NCBI GenBank assembly: GCA_033297075.1
Contig: MU858084.1
Span: 181,490 to 245,489 of the forward strand
Length of the DNA: 64,000 bases
DNA from: Rhypophila decipiens
Taxonomy: Eukaryota; Ascomycota; Sordariomycetes; Sordariales; Naviculisporaceae
Reading direction: 5' to 3'
Shown in pieces: positions 55,758-64,000 of this stretch. Position 1 is the first letter of the stretch, and every line of letters begins with the position of its first letter. Below the pieces are notes generated by a model that was not told where the DNA came from, ran no database searches, and saw nothing but the letters and a program-made list of their open reading frames with translations. The position numbers and the translations under genes were made by a program.

Positions 55758-57970
55758 TCATTTTTTGCCACGCCTTCCTCTCCTCCTTCCAGTCGACGCG
55801 CCCCTCTTTGCCGTGGACGTGGCTGCCGGAGTAGTAGGAGCTGCCGCCGTCTGATCCGATGCCACTGTGCCGCTAGGAACACCGGAAGCCTGTTCTGGCT
55901 CTTTGCCCTTTTCCTTTTCCTTGCCCTTCCCTTTGCCTTTGTCCTTGGACGGGGTTGGCGTGGGAGTCGTATTGGTCAGGGCAGCGTCTCCCTGTGACTC
56001 AGCCTCGCGGCTGAGAGCCGAGCTACCAGCGTCAACGTCGACGTCCATCGCCGATTCGCACCTCTCTGCCGAGTTTCGACGACTTGCGTCGTGCATAACT
56101 GCATCACTCTCATCCGGATCCATTGTCTCAGCGTGACCGTTGCCATCCTCTCCTGCACCAGTAGCGTTTGCGCCATCCTCATTGGTCTCAGCTTGCGTCT
56201 TGGAATTGTTGACATTGGAAGGTCCACCCGGAGGGGCTGGCTTGACCCTTTTCGCTTGGTACCACTCGATGGCCCCTTCGGGGGTGAAGCGTGCCTCCTT
56301 GGCCTGGAAGACAACCTTGTAGTAGATTTTATCCTGCACCACAGGTCCGGCCTCCGTGCCTTTCCAGAGTTCCCGGTAATTGCAGATGCGGGTTTGCGAG
56401 GTCAAGGCCTCGGCAAGCATTTTCATCAGGCTCTCCAGAGGGGGTCTTCGTCTCGCCGATGAAGAGTCCAGTGGCTGGAGGTTCTCAAGTCCTCGAATGC
56501 AAAGTGACCCACAGCAGATATCGCCTGTATTTGTACCCTCCTGATGAGGGTTTGGCATGATTGTCAGGACGACTTCCTTTTCTGGGACCGGGCTGTGGCC
56601 GCTGTCGTTTCGGAGGTCGGTCCGACAGGCTTCTTCAGGCTTGTTAGAATGTGGTTTCATTAGCATCCCTGGCTTTGTGGGACATACATCTGGGCCCTTC
56701 TTTCTCTATAGATTACGACTTACAGTTTCGATTGGACCTAGCATAGATAGGGCATATTCGTCGCTGGCATGGTATGTATGTCGCGGGAAGATATATCGAA
56801 CGCCGGTGTCATGATGGGCTGAGAGCTGACTCGGAGTGAATAGCTGGTATTCCAGCTCGGCTTGGATGTCTTTCTCGAACAATCTGAACCAGGCAAAGGC
56901 GCGCTCACTGATGCCTAATGTGAGCTTCTTCTCGTCCAACGATGTGCGCAATTTCAACCACCTCTCCTTGGACATGCACCTATGTTTCTCCATGTCCTCA
57001 ATTGTTGGTGGCGTGTAGGGCCCGGGTGTTTCTGCGACTGCGCCAATTTCATCTCGTTTGTCCGATTCCGACTGCTCGCCGTCGCTGTCTTGTTCTGCCT
57101 CGTGTGCTGCGTCACCGATTCCTTCCTGCTGTTCTGGTGCCGATTCATTGCCACTATCCTCTTCTTCTTCATCTGATGTAAGAGGTTCTAAACTGGGTTC
57201 TGCGATAGAGGAGATCCCCAATCCTCGGGACTCCTTCTTGGTCAGAGTAGAAACCAATACCAGGTTACCATTTTTTAACGTGACGACTTTCTCTGGAATC
57301 TTTTTCGTCTTCTCCCAGTGGTTCATTAGTTTTTCGTTGATGCTGTCATCAGTCACCTCGACCTAAATTGAGACAGGGGACAATTAATAACTTGAACAAG
57401 AGGGGTGAAATCTGTTAAACAGAGGTATGAAGTTTTGCAGTACAGAGGCAAGATGGCACTCACCCATGAGCTTTTCCACCGCACTCTAAACTCCATAACA
57501 CCATTCTTGATACGCTCTCTTTCAATGTAGTGTACGGGGTACCACACCCCTTTGCCTGCCACTTCCTTGGCTGGCTGTTCCTTGGCTGGAGTTTTCTTGC
57601 TTGCGTTTTTCCCGCGTCCCTTCTTTCTGGCTGACCCTTTCCACCCATATTCCGAGTCCTCTGCATCAGGCTCCTCATCCTCGTGCGTCTCTGATTCCCC
57701 ATCGTCATGCTTTTGGGTTGCATTTCCCCGCCGTGCAGAACTTCGTGTTGGTCGACCCGTACTGGACGCCGGCTGCGATCCGACGGCTTGAGCCGAGGCG
57801 GTCACAGGACCCGAATCGGTAGCCGGAGCAGAGCTGGTTGTTGCAATGGAGCCTGCAGCCTCATTGTTATCGTTCGACGTTGTGGTGTTGGCTGGTGCGA
57901 CCTCCTCAGACGAGCTCGTTTTTGCCGTCGCTTTGCCCTTTGCTTTCCCGCCAGTGGCCTTCGGAGGCAT
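55758..57970 (-). CDS. Chromodomain-like protein, paralog C
   Basis: Three exons: 57970-57464, 57362-56724, and a third starting at 56639 or 56672 and ending 55758; about 675-686 aa. Disordered Ser/Thr/Ala/Lys N-terminus; chromo-like module at about 140-190 (YPVHYIERERIKNGVMEFRV, RWKSSW, intron, then INEKLMNHWEKTKK); an acidic linker; then the second domain from about 320 (AFAWFRLFEKDIQAELEYQL, VVLTIMPNPH, CCGSLCIRGLENL, RRPPLESLMKMLAEAL, AIEWYQAKR). A Lys/Gly/Glu tail ends GRRRGRRGKK. The layout mirrors A closely, including spacing of the PNP, CIRG and RPP motifs. The acceptor of intron 2 is ambiguous (CACAAAG or CTAACAAG). Likely nuclear; reader function inferred. Confidence 0.75.
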
Positions 57971-58665
57971 GACTCTGGTTTGTTTCTTGTTGCTTAAGTT
58001 GAGATCGAAAGTTTGGTTCTTTGGATTTGTTTATCCTCGGTGGTTGTTACGAATTCCCGGACGAAGTTGTTCAGAATGGATCGGCCAGGGCAGAGTGAGA
58101 GCAGGTCTATAGGAACGGCTGGCTTACAATTTATGGTGGGTTTCCTCTAGCTGTGGGTATGACTCAGGCGTGCCATGACGTAGAGCTTTTCATCGTGACG
58201 ATTCCAGGTGTGGCTAGATAGTTCGGAAAAGATGAAACATGCTGGAGCGATGAATACTTGCCGATACACGATAAAGAAAAACAGTTTGCTAGAGGTAAAA
58301 GATAGATAGAGGCAAGCAGAGTTGGCATGAGTGTTGGTTTGTTCGTCACAGATATACTTAGCACGCCACTTGGAGTGGTGGGCATCTGAGCCCAGCCAAC
58401 TGAAGGAACACAACAGCCGCAACGCCTGGATGCTGAAGCTTGGAGATCGAATGACAAACAGAACAATCAGACGGGACAAAACCATGGCAAGCTCTCGGAC
58501 TACACAGCGGCTCCATGGGCGGATCGATTCTAGATGAGTCTACCCCAAGGCAAATACGGTTGATTGCCCGTTCTTGCGGAAGAGAGTCACCGTGACTACA
58601 ATATGTCAACAGATCAGTCTGGCCAATCATCTCCTGAATTCATTGCTATTCCTCGCCTCCGCCCC
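57971..58665. other. Intergenic between paralogs C and D
   Basis: No gene seen; upstream region of C and 3' flank of D. Confidence 0.4.
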
Positions 58666-60026
58666 TCACTTCTTGCCTCCCCTTTTCGCCTTCTCCTTTG
58701 TGGTTGCTCCTTTTTTCCCCCTGGACGTTCTCGGGGCGTCGTTAACAACTGAATCCTCCTCCTGAGTGGACGCTGTCGACTTTCGAGGGGGCCGTCCCCT
58801 TCGCTTTGGCTTCGGGGACCCTGACGATGATGGTTCACAGTTGGAGTCCGAGGTTACATGCTCTGGCTCTTTCTCGGCCGCCTTGGCTGTACTTGGACCG
58901 CCGGCGTCATCGGGGCCCGTGTCCACCACCGACCTTGTCCTCTTGAGCGGGGTTCGGGGCTTTTCCTTTGCCGAGATTTCTCTTCCGGCGGTGCTAACAG
59001 AATCAAGGCCACCTAAGGCCTGGCCTCCGTCATGGGTTGCATCACCGTCGTCAGCCTCGTCCAAGTCCACCACTCCAGCGTCACCATTACCATGCCCCCC
59101 TGCATCGCCGGCATTTGTGGCACCTTGACCCGTTTCGCCGCCCATGTTCCGTTCGTTGCTGTTGTCGAGTGGTATTGTCGGACAGCTCGTTTGCCCCGGC
59201 CCAGGGGTTGCCGCGGGTCGTCTTTTGTCCTTGTAAGGAAACGGGTTGCTGAATGACGCTTCTGGATCAAAGTTCTTGTCTTTTAGTTTATCCTTCCACT
59301 CATCCATGGCCTTCTTGTTGATGTCGGCTTCTCTTTCCTGGATAACACGAGGCTCGAATTAGTGTCAAGAGATTACAAGAGACTTGCGGGCGAGATATGC
59401 TAGCTTGATTGGGACACGTAGAGGATCAGACATACCCAGGTCTCCTCCCAAACTACTTCATACCACATTTCGCCATCCTTGTCCTCGTATTGTGCCTGGA
59501 CTGACTTGGCGGGATAAAATGGTCTGTCGTCCTTTCTCGCCTTTCTGGTGGTTCCTTTTCTCCTAGGCTTTGCGGGAGTGCTTTCGGGCTGTTCTGATGT
59601 AGTCTTGGCTCCCGAGCTGGCAGGTTCGGCTGCCTTCCGATTCTTTTGCCGCAAAGAACCCCGCGTTTCTGGACCTTTGGAATCCGATGGTGTCTGTGAA
59701 GGTCCAGCCTGAGCAGAAGTAATATCAGGGGCAGCAGTAGTAGTAGCAGCAGCAGTAGTAGCCTGAGTAGAAGTGGTGGCAGGGGGGGGAGCAGAAGCAG
59801 GAGTAGCCGACGGAGCAGGGGTGGTAGCAGGCGCGAGACCGAGAAGAGGGGCGGGAGCAGCAGTATTTGCCGGAGCAGAATTGGTAGCCGTGCCAGAGCT
59901 TGTGGCCTCATTCGTGTCGCCAGTTGTCGTGGCGCTCGCCGTTGGAATCTCGTGTGACGAACTTCCTGTCGTCGGTGCCTTCCCTTTCCCCTTCTTCTTG
60001 GCAGGAGGACGCTTGGTCCGAGCCAT
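58666..60026 (-). CDS. Chromodomain-like protein with AT-hook, paralog D
   Basis: Two exons, 60026-59436 and 59337-58666 (intron GTATGTC...TTATCCAG, phase 0), 420 aa. Basic start (TKRPPAKKKGKGK), long Ala/Thr/Pro low-complexity stretch, then the chromo-like module at about 168-216 (YPAKSVQAQYEDKDGEMWYE, VVWEETW, intron, then DINKKAMDEWKDKLK). It lacks the second domain of A-C. Instead the acidic/Gly linker is followed by an AT-hook-like KRRGRPPRK (GRP at 378-380) and a Lys-rich tail ending KRGGKK. AT-hooks bind the minor groove of AT-rich DNA, so D joins a chromo-like reader to a DNA-binding motif. Intron position ties it to A, B and C. Confidence 0.72.
59690..59880. repeat. Ala/Thr/Pro-coding triplet-rich tract in paralog D
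   Basis: Imperfect GCA/GTA/GGA triplets on + (Ala, Thr, Pro on -). The antisense frames give poly-Leu or poly-Gly shadows and should not be called genes. Confidence 0.7.
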
Positions 60027-60600
60027 GACTTTACTGATAATATTGACTGCACTGGTTACTGGTTATGGTCCTTCTCAGAACGCCTGGTCTCGGTGCGAAC
60101 AGGCTTTACTGATGACTCTGGGAAATGTTTAGAGATGCAGTGAGGAATGTGGTCGGGGTCTCGAGTATGGCGACCGCTATATCTCATCCTTATTAGTACC
60201 TTGCGGTGAGTGGAATGTTCTGGAGCTGTGGGTCTGGCACGGGTGGGCTACGAGGCACAAAATGTCATGGCAAAGCTCTCAGCCCTGTCCAGAAACTTCC
60301 TAACCTGAATAAAACGTCTCCTGCCCTATAGTAGCTTGTTGACGCCTGGCAAAACAACAAGCGTGGTATCGAACTAGACAGTGCACAAAGACGACAGTCA
60401 TTGAGAAGGATTGGTTGAAACCAACAACTCAACAGCAAGCAAAGTTGGTGTGAGTGTTGGTTGTTCTGTATTTAGAAATTCCATGACCAACACCAAACCA
60501 GCAAACAAAACGAGCTCATGAGCCATGGCAGCGTCTCCGGCTGCTCCTTGTTGCTCCCATGCTTTGTCACCAAAAGTACACCAACATATATTCCTTGGCT
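60027..60600. other. Intergenic
   Basis: Between paralog D and the secreted-protein gene. Nothing recognisable. Confidence 0.4.
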
Positions 60601-61804
60601 TCAGAGACAGGGACCACTCCCAAAGCCTGGACTATCCGGCAGCGGATCAACAATGAAATCCTGCAGTGTTTCGGAGCCGCTTCCAAGCGGACACCGATCA
60701 GTTACAGTCCCTGGATCTGCAGCCGGTTCGATGCGCGAGTACAGCCGACAGAATGTTGTTGCGACGACGCTGTTTGCCACATGTATCAGTACTTATTGAT
60801 CGTAACGATAATCTTGCTTCTCCATGGATGCCTTACCGCCAGTACATGCAATCCTGCTTGTTGTAGCAATCGTTGCAACACAGTGACCGAAGTTCCTCCC
60901 CCGGTGCGGCGATAATGTCGTACCCGATCATGTTATACAGCTGGGGCCCTTGGATGAGTGTGTCGTAGAGTTTGCCTCCCGAGCCGATGTTGACACATTC
61001 GCTCGGCAGAGGGACTGAGACAGTAGTAGTGGTTGAATATGGTGGCGTAATGGTTGTTTGTGTTTCTGTCGTAGTGGTCTCATATGATGTTAGCACACCT
61101 GGGACAATCTGGGTGTAAAACACAGTCGTGCGGCTGATGGGCCGTATGTAGGCTGACTGGGTCTCGGTGGTGGTAGTTGACTTTGTTTTCGTTGAAGTGG
61201 TTGTTGTTGTGAAGACGACGCCCTTTGTGATGGTAGGAGTTGGGATGGACAAACAGCTGCAAGCTCGAGAGATTGACGGTGTTGGGTACGATCTGAGGTA
61301 GCCTGGGATGTTGCCGTTGTTGCGGGCTTTGATGGCTCGGTTTTTGGCACCAGGCTCGGGAGTGTAGTACGTCGTCAGGGTGAGAGTCCCGGTCCCTGGA
61401 GTGGTCACAGTGGTCGTCTCTGTAAGCGGCACCGTGGTTGTCCGGAGAAAGGTGGTCGAGAGGCCGATGGGCACGTAGCGTGTGGTTGTTGTAAGCGGGC
61501 TAGAGTAGTAGGCTGTTAACAACTCGCCTTGGAACAAAACGAGTATGGCCTTTGCTTACAATGTGGTCCACGTGGTGGTGACGGTAGTAGGGATCGTGGT
61601 ATAGGATATCACGACGTCCGTTTTGGTCTTTGTTTTGGTCGTAACCGTGATGGTGCGCGGCGTGATGCCCACAAATGAGCTACAGAAGCCGGTAGCATGT
61701 CGTTGTTCCAGGAGGGTAACGATCTCTTGGACGGTTTCGCACTGTGTCGCCGAGGCAAGGCGCAAGGCAGCCCCAACGATCGAGAGAGAGGACACTCTCA
61801 TCAT
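60601..61804 (-). CDS. Secreted Thr-rich protein with Cys-rich (apple-like) C-terminus
   Basis: Three exons: 61804-61560, 61499-60837, 60769-60601 (introns GTAAGC...TCTAG and GTAAGG...ACAG), 358 aa. The N-terminus MMRVSSLSIVGAALRLASA is a signal peptide. A long Thr-rich middle (TTTTTSTKTKSTTTTETQ and similar) is typical of O-mannosylated cell-wall or secreted fungal proteins. The C-terminus has SLCCNDCYNKQDCMYWR, completed by exon 3 with FCRLYSRIE and SGPCL, a Cys spacing like fungal PAN/apple-type modules that bind carbohydrate or protein. No GPI signal seen. Exon 3 is supported by restoring the Cys pattern. Confidence 0.75.
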
Positions 61805-62714
61805 GAAGTCCTTGAAGAAATGGACAAGCAAACCCTCATCGCTGGGATTCAATGAGCATTTTATGCTCGGCTGGGCCCACACCATCTGCGCGCGAACTGT
61901 TGTCTCGCCCTACCTGCACGTGGGCGGTTGAATACGAGTCGGCGTGAGGAATAACTGGGGGAACACATGCACCCGAGTGGTTTACATGATACGATTTCTT
62001 TGCTCGACCTATTAAACACACCATGAACAGACCAGCCGCAGTCATGAGGCGCCGCCTTTCGGGATAATTCGAGCTTGAGCTGCAGCTTCCTGAACGCGGT
62101 CAGGTCTTGGCAAGCCTCACAATGCACTGTTGATTGACTTCCCCTCACCTAGCGGTGAGATTCCTTTCGCCCAGGAACTGTTGCCGTCGAGAGAGGTCTA
62201 TAGAACACAGGTGAGGAAAGGGATACAGAAGCCGCCCAAATGCCCAGACTGCAAGATCCTACATGGCATTTAGGTCACCTCAAGCCCATCCCGTGTTATC
62301 ATGTAATTAATTATTCATGGCAGGTTTTCAATGTTGTTCATGGTATCCCGTCGGGTTGTTGTCATCCTTCTTACTCTTTACCACTGAAGGATGATCTTGT
62401 GCAAGGAACTTGAACAGGTCTATGATCAGCTTAAGATGTAATATCGTTTCGAGGGAAATTTTCCTCCGATTTTGGCCGCGTCTAAGGCGTCTTTTTAACA
62501 ATACTGAACCCGCCCCCACCCGGCTATATACCCCTGTTGTCTCTTGCCACAAAACCTTGGCATTAAAACTGCGATCAACGCACGAACGACTGAGACGATC
62601 GCGAGGCGATCACTGCGATCCAGCAAGTGCTCGACTGTTTCTCTTGCTTGTCCACACGCAGATCGTATACCCTCAGGTTACAGATGGACCCCACCACAGC
62701 CAAGCGCCTCCGAG
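61805..62714. other. Intergenic
   Basis: Upstream of the secreted-protein gene and downstream of the TPR gene. No gene supported. Confidence 0.4.
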
Positions 62715-64000
62715 CTACCCATTCTTCCAGCTATTGAGAGTTTGGGCTGATTGTTTTGTGAATGGGTGGTCCGGTCCCAAGACCGTTTGTCTCAACTGCA
62801 GGCATTTATTCATCAAGCCAATAGCATCATCCCGTCGGCCCCGGCTATTCCAGGTAATGGCGAGCTCCGCCATACTCCAAATCGTATCCGGATGCTTCTC
62901 CCCGAGAACCTCCCGTCGAAGCTCTAGCACTTTGATACAAATCGGTTCGGCCTCAGCATACCGACCCTGCCGACTGTATGTCGCCGCGAGGTCCGCCATA
63001 CTCCCAATCGTATCTGGATGCTTCTCCCCAAGTATGTCCCGCCGCAGCTCCAACACTTTGATGTCTATCGGCTCGGCCTCAGCATACCGACCCTGTGTGT
63101 GGTATGTCGTCGCGAGGTGCGCCATACTCCGAATCGTATCCGGATGCTTCTCCCCGAGAACCTCCTGCCGTAGCTCTAGCACTTTGATCTTCATCGGCTC
63201 GGCCTCAGCATATCGACCCTGCGCGTTGTATGTCAGTGCGAGGTCCGCCATACTCCTAATCGTATCCGGATGCTTCTCCCCGAGAACCTCCCGTCGAAGC
63301 TCCAGCACTTTGATACAAATCGGTTCGGCCTCAGCATACCGACCCTGCGCGTGGTATGTCGTTGCGAGGGACGCTATACTCCTAATCGTATCTGGATGCT
63401 TCTCCCCGAGAACCTCCTGCCGCAGCTTTAGCGCTTTGATCTTCATTGGCTCGGCCTCAGCATATCGACCCTGTTGATTGTATGTCGTCGCGAGGGACGC
63501 CATACTCTCAATCGTATCCGGATGCTTCTCCCCGAGAACCTCCCGCCGCAGCTCCAGCACTTTGATGAATATCGGCTCGGCCTCAGCATACCGACCCTGC
63601 TGACTGTATGTCGCTGCGAGCTCCGCCATACTCCCAATCGTATCCGGATGCTTCTCCCCGAGAACCTCTCGCCGCAGATCCAGTACTTTGATCTTCATCG
63701 GCTCGGCCTCAGCATACCGACCCTGCTGACTGTATGTCACCGCGAGGTTCGCCATACTCTGAATCGTATCCGGATGCTTCTCCCCGAGCACCGCACGCCT
63801 CAGATCGTACGTCCTCTTATCTACTGGCTCCTTCTCCCTCCATCTACCACGGTCATACAAATAGTTTGAAACCCGAGTCAAAAGATCAGACACTTCAGCC
63901 TTCCCATTGCAAACCTCTGCCCACTCACCCACCTGTACCGCGTGTGCGATGTACCTCTCGCACTCTGCCCATGCTTCTCGCTTGGGCTCGGGAAACAGCT
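62715..64000 (-). CDS. Kinesin-light-chain-type TPR repeat protein, 5' part beyond window (likely NLR C-terminus)
   Basis: The frame is open to the right edge, so only the C-terminal part is seen (about 427 residues). Upstream of the repeats it reads LFPEPKREAWAECERYIAHA, a linker often found between the NB-ARC/NACHT part and TPRs of fungal NLR-like STAND proteins. Then come nine 42-residue TPR units with RRxVLGEKHPDTIxSMAxLA and YxxQGRYAEAEP; eight are nearly identical and the last (GPDHPFTK) is diverged. Such TPRs form the ligand-sensing superhelix. High internal identity is known for fungal NLR repeats under concerted evolution. The nucleotide-binding domain itself is outside the window, so the NLR label is inferred. 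Confidence 0.82.
   Translation of the reverse strand, partial: LFPEPKREAWAECERYIAHAVQVGEWAEVCNGKAEVSDLLTRVSNYLYDRGRWREKEPVDKRTYDLRRAVLGEKHPDTIQSMANLAVTYSQQGRYAEAEPMKIKVLDLRREVLGEKHPDTIGSMAELAATYSQQGRYAEAEPIFIKVLELRREVLGEKHPDTIESMASLATTYNQQGRYAEAEPMKIKALKLRQEVLGEKHPDTIRSIASLATTYHAQGRYAEAEPICIKVLELRREVLGEKHPDTIRSMADLALTYNAQGRYAEAEPMKIKVLELRQEVLGEKHPDTIRSMAHLATTYHTQGRYAEAEPIDIKVLELRRDILGEKHPDTIGSMADLAATYSRQGRYAEAEPICIKVLELRREVLGEKHPDTIWSMAELAITWNSRGRRDDAIGLMNKCLQLRQTVLGPDHPFTKQSAQTLNSWKNG
62840..63815 (-). repeat. 126-bp tandem coding repeats (TPR units)
   Basis: About eight copies of a 126-bp unit marked on + by ATCGTATCYGGATGCTTCTC and TCGGCCTCAGCATA. The copies differ at few, clustered positions, mostly at the residue after DTI, the residues around LAxTY and the PM/PI-IK position. 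Confidence 0.9.

Noticed and set aside
59453..60052. Minus-strand 199-codon poly-Leu frame
   Set aside because: Out-of-frame shadow of paralog D's Ala/Thr/Pro tract.
1..64000. tRNA, rRNA or CRISPR elements
   Set aside because: No cloverleaf with TTCGA-type loop or spaced direct-repeat array was recognised; repeats present are contiguous minisatellites or coding TPRs.

Overview
The window looks like a piece of chromosome from a filamentous ascomycete (Pezizomycotina, probably Sordariomycetes). The evidence is fungal-type short introns (about 45-110 nt, GT..AG with CTAAC/CTAAT-like branch sites), a HET-domain gene, a Clr5-domain gene, two CE5 cutinases, and the C-terminal end of a kinesin-light-chain-type TPR protein of the kind found in fungal NLRs. 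Exon boundaries below were worked out by hand from splice signals and reading-frame continuity. Function calls rest on recognised motifs, not on a database search.

Layout. 0.5-11.2 kb: a HET gene, two secreted cutinases (242 and 221 aa), a stress-type SDR oxidoreductase with a perfect CRE/ATF site upstream, and two small membrane-protein genes. 13.3-15.4 kb: a Clr5-domain protein. 15.9-24.1 kb: a repeat-rich, decaying region. It holds three copies of a 22-bp minisatellite element (one with inverted termini), a MITE-like element of about 306 bp whose inverted ends contain telomere-like TTAGGGTTA, a GIY-YIG-like nuclease candidate without a visible start codon, and three coding remnants interrupted by stops or frame breaks. 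24.8-35.5 kb: a disordered Pro/Tyr-rich protein, a SET-domain methyltransferase, a cytochrome P450, and a 12-exon class II fructose-bisphosphate aldolase, which is the clear housekeeping gene. 37.4-42.6 kb: a prion-like G/Y/Q-rich protein and a large unknown protein carrying a one-base frameshift. 43.3-47.3 kb: an MFS exporter followed by a BAHD/trichothecene-type acyltransferase. 47.9-48.2 kb: a small single-pass membrane protein.

48.9-60.0 kb holds the most unusual content: four paralogous genes, A and B on + and C and D on -, pointing toward each other. Each encodes a disordered, basic N-terminus, a chromodomain-like module interrupted by a phase-0 intron directly after the same Trp codon, and usually a second conserved domain that I do not recognise (WF..F..I..ELE..LF, then PNP, then RPP...LF.MM.EA). 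A and C end in basic Arg/Lys/Gly tails; D instead has an AT-hook and no second domain. A 226-aa orphan gene lies inside the array. This looks like a locally expanded family of chromatin-reader-like proteins.

60.6-61.8 kb encodes a secreted Thr-rich protein with a Cys-rich C-terminus. The window ends inside a gene with nine TPR units, most of them nearly identical, at 62.7-64.0 kb.
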